From Lineus longissimus (Eukaryota; Nemertea; Pilidiophora; Heteronemertea; Lineidae), in the NCBI RefSeq assembly GCF_910592395.1, contig NC_088319.1:13890001-13954000 (forward strand): a stretch of 64,000 nt of DNA. The letters are read 5' to 3'. Positions 12,424 to 22,519 of this stretch are shown here, piece after piece. Position numbers and translations under genes: made by a program. Within the stretch, counting starts at the first letter, position 1. Each line of letters starts with the position of its first letter. Below the pieces are notes generated by a model. It saw only the letters and a list, made by a program, of their open reading frames with translations, had not been told where the DNA came from and ran no database searches.

Positions 12424-12880
12424 TAGCGAGTTTCCCCATCGCTTACGATTACGATTACGATTACGATTTGTGTTTGACGTCATCGATTTTTGGTGCTACG
12501 TCATCCCCGGCGAAATCGTCGATGGTACTTTCGTCTCGTTCTTACGAGGATTCCGGCTGATCTTCGTAAGTCGAAAAACGATTACATGGATTAGCGAAAA
12601 GCCTATTTTCCACGCTACATATCAAATTCAAGGTGAAATATTCATTGAAGAATACTTTAGAACATATCTGTCAAACATAGGAACTTCATTTAATGTGATC
12701 AACGGCGATTTTGATCATGTTTTAGCGCCGAGAAAAGTGCACCCAGAGCATGAGAGCAGAGTATAGGGCCTATACCACAGTACACCAAGTCGTTGGTGTG
12801 AATGCGGATTGAGAGTATTACGATTACGACTTTGAAATCGTTATCGTAATCGTAATCGTAAGCGATGCGGAAACTCCCTA
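12424..12880. mobile_element. Foldback (MITE-like) element with hexamer-repeat arms
   Basis: Inverted arms of about 44 bases lie at 12424-12467 and 12837-12880. Each begins TAGNGAGTTTCC and runs into four tandem ATTACG hexamers. Only about three mismatches separate the arms. The 370-base interior has no transposase-like frame; the 115-codon plus-strand frame starting at 12419 simply translates the hexamers into Leu-Arg repeats. No target-site duplication was found at the outer ends, so the insertion mechanism is unclear. A non-autonomous transposon remnant is likeliest. Microsatellite expansion inside a foldback arm is another view. Confidence 0.55.
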
Positions 12881-13061
12881 TTGTCATTTATTTCTACGAC
12901 AGTCAACTTGCTTCCACTGCGTAGTTTATCGGTTCATCAAGCATCTCATCGAAAATGTATGGTCTTATTTACGATCGTAATAAACCATACTAATTATAGT
13001 TACTAATTGAAGAAACTTTATCTATTTCCGAACATTCCAAAGTGCTCAGCTTCCGACTTAC

Positions 13062-13129
13062 TCGGGAAAGTGTATTTGATCCGTCGGCTTTGACACCAAG
13101 CCTTCAAATGGCCCCTGTATTGCAGATGC
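13062..13129 (-). CDS. Candidate internal exon, 22 codons
   Basis: On the minus strand a 68-base segment lies between an acceptor (AAAGCTAG) and a strong donor (GTAAGTCGG). It is open in one frame, begins in phase 0 and ends with two bases of a split codon. The peptide begins ASAIQGPFEGLV and looks compact and GC-richer than its surroundings. No family can be named from 22 residues. The acceptor has a poor pyrimidine tract, which lowers confidence. Confidence 0.22.
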
Positions 13130-15257
13130 CTAGCTTTCAGTTACAACACCAAGACCATCAGACAGCGCCGCACGACCCCAGTCCCAGTCGATAACAGCTC
13201 ACAACTCGCCCGAGACCAACCTGTCAGCCGATGTGTGATGAGAAGCTGCCAACAGGGTATCGCTTACCGATGCATTACTAAAAGTATCCATAGCAATTCG
13301 ATGCTGAATCGACAAAATATTGGATAAATCGCCTGCTTTTACAGACTTCGGACATCAACGTACCCGAGCCCGGGAACCAATGGGCTATTGGTTTGTGAAG
13401 AATCCCGTATGCAGGCTAGGCTGTGCTGTGTTCAATTAATGTTCAAGTGAGTTTCGTCAGTAGGTCGGTACTTTGCTGTTTTGACTTTGTGAACATGGAA
13501 CAGCCAATTGTCTAATGATATTGCACATGCTTTTCTCCAGTTAACTATAAAGAAAATTGCCGGCATCGCAATTTCATCACATTCTTCTTATTGCTTTTTT
13601 TCACGTTAACTTTCCGAGGAAAGTCGATCTGAAGCAATATATCATCTCATATATATTTTTACTGCAAAGCCGCGCGAAATGCATCATTTTAGTTCGGCTT
13701 TTTTTGTATTGCAACCAAAACCGACTACAAGCCAGATCCATAGACGGTATAATGCCTTACAAATCACTTGCGATATGTCAAAGGGTCAATGTAAAATACG
13801 AACTTGACAAATGAAATAGAGGTGTGCCATCCGGCCGTTCTCACAATGAAATATATCACAGAGGAAATGTCTTCCTGGCTACTTCCGGATTTCGGCACAA
13901 TTTACGGCATTTTACGACATGTCGTGACACTTTCTATTGTCATATTTCCTATCATGTCTTTATCTTTCGATTTATTGTGTTTTTAGAAATCACAATATTC
14001 ACATTAACCTTTTGGAATCTTTGAATTATTCGTGTTTTGAGAGGTTATCGTTTATCATAATGACACGTGGATGACGTACTGTTTTTCTTCATGACGTGTG
14101 ACAAACGTTATTTTCATAGACGTTCGCAACCGACGCCCTCGGTACGCTTTCTCAAAAGTCAGTATTGTATTTTCTCTAGAGCCTCCAACATTATAAATAA
14201 ACCCGCTCAATGTGGCTATTTATTCATCAGAAAGATGCAGTAAACATCCTGCATCAAACAATGGACATTTTGTACATGTTTATCAAGAAAATGCTTAACT
14301 TAATAGCCCTAAGCAAGTCAGGTTTTTTCGCAAGGAAAGCGGGTTTGCTTGTTGGTAAACTCCTGTACAAAAAACAATGCGACCTGTTTTTCATGTATCA
14401 GATGCGTTGGATATAGTTTATACAGTTCCAGAGGTAACTACATCAAAATGTACACCTTCAGGACTACGTAGATTGGAAAAACAGGCGCTGTTTGCTGGGT
14501 GGAAGATTCAACGTTCCTTCTACCAATCTCCTACCCTCGCCATTGTGTTTCAGCGTTAATTTGGTCACTCCCTGTTTAAGAGGCAAATGAAGCGCGTGTT
14601 CTCATTGGGAGATCGTGTTTCCATCCAGCGCAGTTAGCTACTGCGCATCCCCGTGCGCGAGATATCCAAGCGGCGATCCTGCGGAAGGTCGTAAAAAGCT
14701 TCTACCTCGGTGACAATACGCTGAAGGATAACTAACGAACTAATAGGGAGTATATCCATTTCCCTTCCTCGTGGTAAAATATGTATTAGTCATAGTCACT
14801 GAGTGATGGAGTTTACACTTATGTTTCTCGACATTCTTATCAAATTATTAATAAACGAATTTTTATCAATTTCTCTTGATTATTTCAAAATAACTTTTAA
14901 AACAAGGCAACACTTTGTACCTATTGCGAACTTAAGAAAACAATGTAACTATATTGGAAACGAATTAAAAACTCTTATAACCGTACAGGCAAAAAAAGAT
15001 TTGGCATTTGTATAATCATACGAAATGATCAACGTCAGGTATAAAAAAATAATGCTGACGTGATATTTAATGGAACAAAAGCTTCTGGCAAACTAGGATT
15101 ATTTCAGCAGAGACCAGGCGTAGATATTACCTGAACAAATAAAATACAAAACTGATGATAGTTCGTTTTTATAACGTAGGCCTAACGTGCAGTTAAAAAT
15201 AACGTTTCTTTTCTCGCAAATGAAGCCAAATACATTTTTATGGAATTCATTTTTTTT
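13130..15257. other. Non-coding stretch
   Basis: No gene or repeat is recognised. Short frames of 60-85 codons between 13557 and 15015 have AT-driven composition and no domains. Confidence 0.35.
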
Positions 15258-15323
15258 AAAGCAAACTGTGAGGGTATTTCCATTATATAATGGAAATATG
15301 GAAATACCCTCACAAGTTGCTTT
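15258..15323. repeat. Hairpin, 26-bp arms, 14-base loop
   Basis: The arms at 15258-15283 and 15298-15323 pair with two mismatches around the core GAGGGTATTTCCAT. Runs of T on the left and A on the right lengthen the stem. The loop contains a smaller palindrome (CATTATATAATG). This could be a microRNA-like precursor or a tiny foldback element. Confidence 0.65.
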
Positions 15324-16341
15324 TAAAACGTGAACAAAACATACACTGGATCCAAAGCTTTAGCTTTAGTCAATGTTTTGACGGTTCGCGTCTAATGTTT
15401 TTTCATTGATTTATCATAATATTAAGACAGACGTAGAGCCGTTTGGCATTTTTACCGATGCCTTTCCTGGTATTACATCTCATTTGAGCAAATGTGAGCT
15501 TAAAATGTCAAGACAAACGCCCTGATTGCCCTTTATATATGAGGTTTATATTTGGACTTTTTCAAAAAGTATGTAAGAATTATGACTTCTACTACCAAGA
15601 ATTCCAACCTTCCGTGGAGTCACCGCCATTGTATTTATAAGCAATACGTCACACATATAATGTTAGCAACAAACCTTATATTATATAAGTCCTTAAAGGG
15701 TGTATAGACGGACGTCTGTACCTTGTTTTCACCTTGAAGAGTGTGATTTCAAGATGACAAAACCACAAGAGTACACTAAATAAAAAGGACTTTTCTCCTT
15801 GGCACCCAGTGGGACATGTCTATATTCCCAAACAAATTCGAAGACATCCAACCTTCGCCACAATACTTCCTACGAATCATGTTCAGTTAGAATAACCCAA
15901 TTTGTAATCCAATATTTTCATGGCTACGTTGGAGGGGAATAAGGTGAATCAGTTTTGCGCCATAGCGCCAATCTGTGGTTTAATCATGGGGTTTTGCCGT
16001 ATCGTTTTCTCACATTCGTCTCAAATCCGAGTAACCAAATTCGTAATCCAATATGGATGAAAATATTTAAGGCGGGGAGAACTTGGGAGTGTGTTTTCTG
16101 CTTCACGGCGTTTAACACGATTTCTTGGGACTAATTCATGATTTATTTCTATAGCGACGGTAAAGCAATAAAGGATATTTTTCGGATGGTTTTGATGACT
16201 AGACTAGATGGCGGATTAACTGAATCTACAACGTAAAGCTCTTTCTGATATGAAATAATAGTTGTAGACGAGCTGTCTAGTTCCCAAAAAGCATCGCAGC
16301 AGAATGTTGTACATTCTTTCTTTAGCAGGCAGGAGAAATAC
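15324..16341. other. Non-coding stretch
   Basis: No gene, repeat array or RNA gene is recognised in this kilobase. Confidence 0.35.
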
Positions 16342-16525
16342 CCAAGATGCACAGACTAAACGACTGATGCCAAGGGTCATCGGGACAATCTTGATAAGAC
16401 CGACCCCATGAACATGTTTTGTGGGGTCATCAGGCGAGCACCACTTCTTTGCTAACTTGATACTAAACGTCAGCTTGTACTGATCTCCTAACTTGTTTCT
16501 CCTCTCAGCAGACGCGAAGATACTC
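16342..16525 (-). CDS. Candidate exon, about 61 codons, unknown
   Basis: A minus-strand frame follows a plausible acceptor (ATTTCAG at 16526) and continues open to a weak donor (GTATTT after 16342). The peptide contains the stretch NKLGDQYKLTFSIKLAKKW, alternating hydrophobic and polar residues as in beta strands, and its composition is more protein-like than the flanks. No family is recognised. The weak donor and the lack of homology make this tentative. Its splice phase (one leading base) does not join directly to the exon at 17448-17572. Confidence 0.2.
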
Positions 16526-16897
16526 CTGAAATCGAAAGACTTATTCCTTTCAATGCCGCCCACGTGAAAATGCCATAAGCACAGCCAATTATCGATCAAA
16601 CACAACACTACTTAATCTGCTGCAAATCTGAGTTATTTCCTTCTACGTGTATTGTGCTTATCAATACACATGTACCATTCTTTGTCCTTAGAGACGAAAG
16701 AAAACGACCAGGGAGAAATGAGAGATCGCGACTAGAAAGCGACCAAGAGGAATGCCGAAAGTAAGAGTGATATCTATAATCCTCACTAGAATAACAATTT
16801 AGGCAAAGATTGTATCGTCTTGTCGTTCTTTCAATACCGTATATTCTCGGCCCAACAAGCCCGTTCGTTATCCAGGTGTAGAGGTTTGAGATGTCTA

Positions 16898-17181
16898 GTC
16901 ACAGACTACTTCTAATATGTTTTTCTGGTAGTTTAGCATCATGTTTCTATCTGTTTGTAATACATTTATGGGGTGTAAAATGGACCAGAAAAAAGTTTGC
17001 TGTACATTGAAATTCAGGGGAGCATCGCGTTGTTATGACGTCATTACTACGTCAAGGAGACGTCACAAACTACTTATAACGTGTTTTTTGGGTAGTTTAG
17101 CATCATGTTTCTATCTGTTTGTAATACATTTATGGGGTGTAAAATGGACCAGAAAAAAGTTTCCTGTACATTGAAATATCT
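16898..17181. repeat. Tandem duplication, 164-bp unit (second copy partial)
   Basis: The segment starting GTCACAGACTACTT at 16898 recurs 164 bases later at 17062 with very few changes through the block containing ATTTATGGGGTGTAAAATGG. The second copy breaks off near 17181. Several TGACGT/ACGTCA half-palindromes sit at the junction, and a CCGCCATATTGGAT-type phrase follows. Both high identity and position argue for a fairly recent local duplication, perhaps inside a larger repeat. Confidence 0.8.
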
Positions 17182-17447
17182 GGGGTGGCCATATTCGATT
17201 TATGGCCGCCATATTGGATTTTAGGCAAAAATCAGGGTGGTCCAGAAGCTTATTTTAAAGAGTATGCCCTAAAGTAGATAAATCAATTGAGAAAACCTTG
17301 ACTGGAAAAAGGGCCATTTTTACCTGGCATGGACCTGTCTAGAGGGTGTCCGAAGAAAAAACGATGAGCTACATGTATTACGGTCATGGCCACTATAGAA
17401 GCATAGACCATAATCCGTCAGAATACAAGTACAATAGAACCACTTAC

Positions 17448-17572
17448 CTTTTCCAGAGGGACATTTTCTACTTCTGCACCGACTTCCAACGTTGAACCCT
17501 GCCTAACTCGGTCAAGCCCCCACTTAAAGCTAAGTCCCTCTCTGATTCTGACCGGTAATGTATTGTTTATCT
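17448..17572 (-). CDS. Candidate internal exon with Ig-like strand pattern
   Basis: A 125-base segment on the minus strand lies between an acceptor (GACTTACAG) and a strong donor (GTAAGTGG). Only one frame is open. It takes two leading bases, then 41 codons, and ends in phase 0. The peptide starts INNTLPVRIREGLSF and ends GSTLEVGAEVENVPLEK. The end resembles the A'-B-C strands of I-set immunoglobulin domains, where G-S/D-T-L is followed by hydrophobic alternation and a G/N-V-P turn just before the core W-Y-K. GC content is higher than in the flanks. It would be part of an adhesion, receptor or muscle-type Ig protein, but one partial domain cannot decide which. Confidence 0.4.
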
Positions 17573-17711
17573 CTGTAAGTCCCCGAGATGGTGCTCAACA
17601 TGATATATTGACCATTATCGAGACAGTCAATACGAGAGGGGTCAGTGTAAGCAGTGGATCGAGCGATTGTCCCAAGGCCACTGATTGATCAACGGACATA
17701 TAGCCATCACA

Positions 17712-17939
17712 CTATACCGGAACATTCACACTCAATCTCAGGAGACATATATCAAATGTTATAGTATTGTTTACGTTCTGGAGATCTGAAACGTTCCGTA
17801 AGGTTCCAATTCTTTTGTAGTGTCTCATCAAAAGTACTTTAACATGCATGGAATTCGTTGCGTGTTGACCAGGAATCACACCAAGCCCAGACTTCCCCAA
17901 CCAGATGTTGGATAACTTATAATGAACCACGACCTTTGG
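17712..17939 (-). CDS. Weak exon candidate upstream of the Ig-like exon
   Basis: A stop-free minus-strand stretch of about 70 codons lies just upstream (in transcription order) of the 17448-17572 exon and includes VHYKLSNIWLGKSGLG. Its acceptor (TTCAATAG) is poor and its possible donor (GTATAG near 17716) is weak. No domain is recognised. It is included because of its length and position, but it may be chance. Confidence 0.15.
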   Translation of the reverse strand, partial: PKVVVHYKLSNIWLGKSGLGVIPGQHATNSMHVKVLLMRHYKRIGTLRNVSDLQNVNNTITFDICLLRLSVNVPV

Positions 17940-17959
17940 CCTATTGAACCGCTCTACGT

Positions 17960-18128
17960 GGTTCAGGCATGTCGACCTCCATGATAGCTGTTTCCTGGGA
18001 TCGGTGTTTTCCAGATTTGCCCCGACAACTCATTGATATGTCAATGGAACAGTCGGAATTAAGGCCTACATGTAGGTGCGAGCGGGCTTTGTTTAAAGAC
18101 AATAGACTGAGTATTGGACTCGGCCTGG
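17960..18128 (+). repeat. Dispersed repeat, copy 1
   Basis: This segment shares roughly 70-75 percent identity by eye with the inverted segment at 54255-54405. Shared landmarks are GGTTCAGG, GACCTCCATGA, GCTGTTTC, GGAATTAAGGC and GCGAGCGGGCTTTGTTTAAA, in the same order. Two copies in 64 kb imply a moderately abundant family. No terminal repeats or RNA-polymerase III boxes were recognised, so the class is open. The reading frames here share LLSLNKARSHL between copies only because the DNA is repeated. Confidence 0.7.
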
Positions 18129-19103
18129 ATAACGTTATTATGAACGTGGTCGTAATTGTGCGGTTCCCTTCCGCTATTTTACCTGAATTTTGGTAACGCA
18201 TTGTGAAAACTTCTGACTGATCCAAATAAATGCAATATTTAGTTCTTCCAGTAAGTACCATCATTTGGGGAGACTTTGAAAAATGGGGTTATATAGAAAA
18301 AATATTTCATTCTGATCACCATTCCACTGGCCACTCTATAAAGCTTTATCTGATGAATAGCCTGGGAATAAAGCCATAAAAACGACTGATGTAAAACATT
18401 GTTTAAATGAGAAGCAGGAGCAAAATCACAAATTCGCATTGCGTTTCGGTCAAGAACAGCTTACCAAACTGACAATGGATTGGGTAATGATGCCCCGGAA
18501 ATGTCGCGCGCGTGCAAAAGGCGCAAAGCCGGCAAACATGTTTTCAATATTTTATTCGTACAGTGCGATTATCAAGGGTCATTGTCAATTGGATACTGGT
18601 AAATTGTCTGTAATTGGCAACACGATAGTCGAATAGGAATAGCACCAAGCCAACTCACCAAGACGAAACAGGAGCAGTCTTTTGATAAAGACTCTGACAT
18701 GACTGAATGCCTGGGACATTATGCGGCTGTCTTTTTATTATTCACAGGCTTTCGGTTGCATCGGGTACCAATATCTTGAAGAATACCATACCATACGGAC
18801 GTTTAGTGATCCAAGGTTAAAGGGCAATGTTTTTATGCGCTGTGACAGCCAAAGATCAGGGATGACTCCCGAGTGAATTAACAGGATATTGGTTGTGAAT
18901 CATCTCTATCTTCATTGGCATGATAATGGTTTAGGTTGCCGTGGTCTTCTCTTCTTCCACTTCTGCAGACAGAAAGACATGGCGAAGGGTTTGTGATGAT
19001 ATAGGATAATTTTGTTGAAAACTACAGTGATTTCGCTTTGTAATCCTCCGACCACAGTTTCTGTTTTCTAAGCGGCATCCGCCTGCTTCTAAGCGTCTTG
19101 CCG
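18129..19103. other. Non-coding stretch
   Basis: No firm gene is seen. A minus-strand ATG at 18539 opens 25 codons to a GTAAGC donor at 18464, but nothing identifies it as real. Confidence 0.3.
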
Positions 19104-19427
19104 ACCCCAAAACGAAGCCCCAATAAACGAAGGGCAAGTTCGGTGTTTGAAAAAAACTATAGTCATGGTTGATAAGCCTCACAGACCCCAAAACAAAGCC
19201 CCAATAAACGAAGGGCGAGTTCGGTGTTTGGAAGAAACTATAGTCATGGTTGATAAGCCTCACATACCCCAAAACAAAGCCCCAATAAACGAAAGGCGAG
19301 TTCGGTGTTTGAAAGAAACTATAGTCATGGTTGATAAGCCTCACATACCCCAAAACAAAGCCCCAATAAGCGAAGGGCGAGTTCGGTGTTTGAAAGAAAC
19401 TATAGTCATGGTTGATAAGCTTCACAG
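19104..19427. repeat. Minisatellite, four copies of an 81-bp unit
   Basis: Four adjacent 81-base units start at 19104, 19185, 19266 and 19347, each opening ACCCCAAAACAAAGCCCC and differing at only a few positions. Because 81 is a multiple of three, long frames persist on both strands (18931-19425 minus, 19147-19470 plus) without implying a protein. The high identity indicates recent expansion or ongoing homogenisation. Confidence 0.92.
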
Positions 19428-22400
19428 CCTCGTGGTTAACACTGAGAAACAGGATTGTATTTCTGGATGAACTAGTGTGGCTTTCAGGAACTAAAATTCC
19501 TCGTTCTTCACAACATAAGTTTCAGGCTCAATATGAGATAAATCAACCAGACCCCACATTTTTGTACACGCAATATACCCGTTGTATAGACTTAACCGCA
19601 CCTTTGTAACTAACTACGCAAAAAGCTTTCGATATCTGATCGCTCCAAGGACTGTACATCACTAAATATAGAACGGAAATTGCCCCATTCGGATGTAAAA
19701 AGACTGCCATCAGAAGGTCACATATAATGGCAACAGACTGATAATCTTCAAAGCTCCTTGGTCATGAGACCCGGTCATGTTTCATGACAACGCCTCATGA
19801 TGGATAAATCAATATCATCAAGCCCGCCTTTTTTTCAGCTAATTATGAAAACACCGTCTATGTAATGCGATGACACGGACAAGTAAGGAAACGCAAAATC
19901 CGGGCACTACAGCTGATCTCGCAGATACCCATGATGCTGTTAAATAGTGGAAACCAAATTGCCCACGCGATCCTTTGAAAAGAAAAACCTGCGCTTTTTC
20001 TCTTTGGACCAATGAGTTTTTTCAGGGCATTATTACCAAGCACAGTCAGACATTAATAGTTTCCGAAATAAACTTTCACATAAAATGGAAAGATATCTGG
20101 AAATTGCAAAACATAGCGCCTTTTTTCGGTTTCACGATATTTTTTTAAGACAATGAAATTTTCGTGTTTATCATTCTGACAAAATACAAAATTTCTTTCG
20201 GTTCAGCTAGTATATACATAAAAAAATCCGCGAAAATAGGACGCCCAGGAGAATTAAACCGTGTACGACAGCCTCGACGAATTTGTCAACGGAACTTTTG
20301 GAAGACGTTCCATTTTGTTCCAATGGGGGCATTGAGGAACAGAACAAATCCAACTATCAACATAACATTACCGGATGCGTGGCCAGGCCTCTGGGCTACG
20401 AAATACGTGCATCTCATATCGTGATCTTTAATGTCCATAAAGTCTTCCATTGTTGTGGTAACAGGCAGACGATGCAACTTGACTAATAACAATGGATATA
20501 CCCGCTGATTCTAATAACCAAGCCATATCAAAGTAAGATAGCTTTGAAATGAGATTCCATTGATATAAGACAAAGCTACTCTTTCTTATACCAGCACGAT
20601 TCATCTGCAACACTATCAGTCAGTGATATCCATTGGTTGATCGCAAATATCTTTGCAACACTTGATAGTGTTGATGGTCAAGCCGAATGAGGTAGGACGT
20701 CTTTCAAGTCTCCTGGCTGTTCCGGAGGCGGGTTTGATGACTGAGATGTTCGCCTTTGAGAACGTCGACACCGGTCTAAAGGAACGGTGTGATTGTGTTA
20801 CTCCCGTTTATTGCGTGGTAGTGAAATTTATCTAGTAATGTTGTCGATCGAATGGATATTATGACGAAACGGGTTAAATGAGTAACCTTTTCTCCTCAGT
20901 GTAGAGCACACAAAACTGAATAGTACACTACGTACATGTACTTTACTTCCCTTCTAAGTCGACACAGACCAGGTGATGAGAAAAGCAAGTTTTGGTACAA
21001 GGTTATGCAAAACAAACGTTGTTTTCGTTATTCGCTTTCGATATTTGAATAAGTAGGATTGTCTTTAGGTCGTTTTTTGAAGGAGGTCGTAAATTGATGC
21101 ATGGTGGATAAACGTATTGGTTAACCTTTAAAATACCTGCTTACCTTTGAGAGGAAATGACGTCACATCAGAAACAGACAAATGGCTAAATCATTTTGAG
21201 AGACGTGCGCCTGCGGCCACGCATAGCTTATTCTCACACCATTTTACCCCTCGAACACTAGGAAAGGGAGGGCCTGTTTTTTTACATTGTTGAAAAAGGT
21301 ATACGCGTGTGATACCTTTACCAACCGCGAACTTCTTCTCCAATATCAAAACAGATGATTCAGATACAGTCAAAATCACACGTCACCTGCACGAAGACGA
21401 AGAGGAAGTGTTTTCCCCGGAAATAGACTCGAGCTTTACTGAGCATAGTCACTAGCAGACGGTGGACACTTCCGGTCGTAGCCATAACAGCAAAATGATG
21501 AATGGCCAAACTTTTTTCCAATCTCCGGCCCGTGTACTGTCTGATTTCTACACCGGTGATTTGTCTCGGGGTCCTGTCTGGACATGCTACGACTGAGAAT
21601 TTACCATCTTAATTGATCTAGGTAAAATTGCCAGTCTTCGTGATCGATGTTGGTGGTCAAGGAGCGAAGAATCGTGACAGTTTGTTACCAATTTCACGCA
21701 AGACCGCTGCGGACTCTAGGTAAAGATGAATAGCCCAGAGTTTCCGAAAAGTGACAAAGAACGCTCTTAGGTAATAGATTGATGCTGGCCGTTTCTTTGC
21801 GTTTTCTTTTGTATATTCTATCGAAACCTTTATGTGGAGGCGACATATAAATGACAAGTTGGCAGTTGCAGTAGAAACTCCGTTAACAGACGCTTGTGCT
21901 GGACAGGACGTCATTTGTCAATCAATCTAAAGGATTAGCCTAAGTAGTTCGTTCGCAATATTTGTTACATGCTAAGGTCGGTTTATTTTACATAATTGAT
22001 CTTGTTGGTATGTCGGGTTTAAAGTTGGTTCAGGATGCAACACTATTAGTAACTGCCATGTAAATGACAATACAAATGTCTGGACTCTTCCAATGTTTAC
22101 CCTGGTTGACGAAGCTGCCATCTCAACCGGCAGTATTCTTGCGTTAAACATAGTAGTATTCCATGTGCCATATTGTTACCAGCATCAGGATATTATACAC
22201 CATTTCATAAACGACCAACAACAAGTCGTTTGAAATAAATTTGTACTTTCGCGCTGTTTCGCCTTAAGCTTTGTCAAGTATACATGCTTTTGTCACCCAC
22301 AGAGTGAAATTAAAGTTGTTTGGAACCAAGCAGCCATGGGCTTCGCACTACAGCGTCTCATACAGTAGTGACAGCTTTTACTCTTTGGAAAGGACTTGAA

Positions 22401-22480
22401 ACTGGTCAGTCTTCTCGAAGAGGAACTTGGAAAGATCATTTTTGAATTATAAATCAATCAATTCTGACTGAAAGACTTAC
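19428..22480. other. Non-coding stretch, probably intronic or intergenic
   Basis: No confident gene is seen. A perfect 11-base inverted repeat (CAACACTATCA with TGATAGTGTTG) lies near 20609 and 20669. A minus-strand 85-codon frame (21657-21914) lacks any recognisable domain. Confidence 0.35.
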
Positions 22481-22519
22481 CACCGGGCTTTTTATCAATG
22501 TTGATCTTCACCTTGTAAT
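22481..22519 (-). CDS. Candidate 39-base microexon
   Basis: On the minus strand an excellent acceptor (GTTCTTTCAG) is followed by 39 bases and an excellent donor (GTAAGTCTTT). Only one frame is open, giving YKVKINIDKKPG with two leading bases and one trailing base. The strand-like alternation YKVKINID is reminiscent of the first beta strand of several extracellular domains, but 12 residues cannot assign a family. Both splice sites being strong makes this better than most short candidates. Confidence 0.33.

Noticed and set aside
12419-12766. 115-codon frame inside the foldback element
   Set aside because: Its Leu-Arg repeats are translated ATTACG hexamers, and the rest is not protein-like.
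18465-18539. Possible first exon (25 codons from an ATG to a GTAAGC donor, minus strand)
   Set aside because: No matching next exon in phase and no recognisable family; sites this good occur by chance.
18931-19425. 164-codon minus-strand frame with 27-residue repeats
   Set aside because: Explained by the 81-bp minisatellite; the opposite strand is also open.
21145-21185. 41-base minus-strand segment between AG and a GTAAGC donor
   Set aside because: Poor pyrimidine tract and a 13-residue peptide; its phase does not fit its neighbours.
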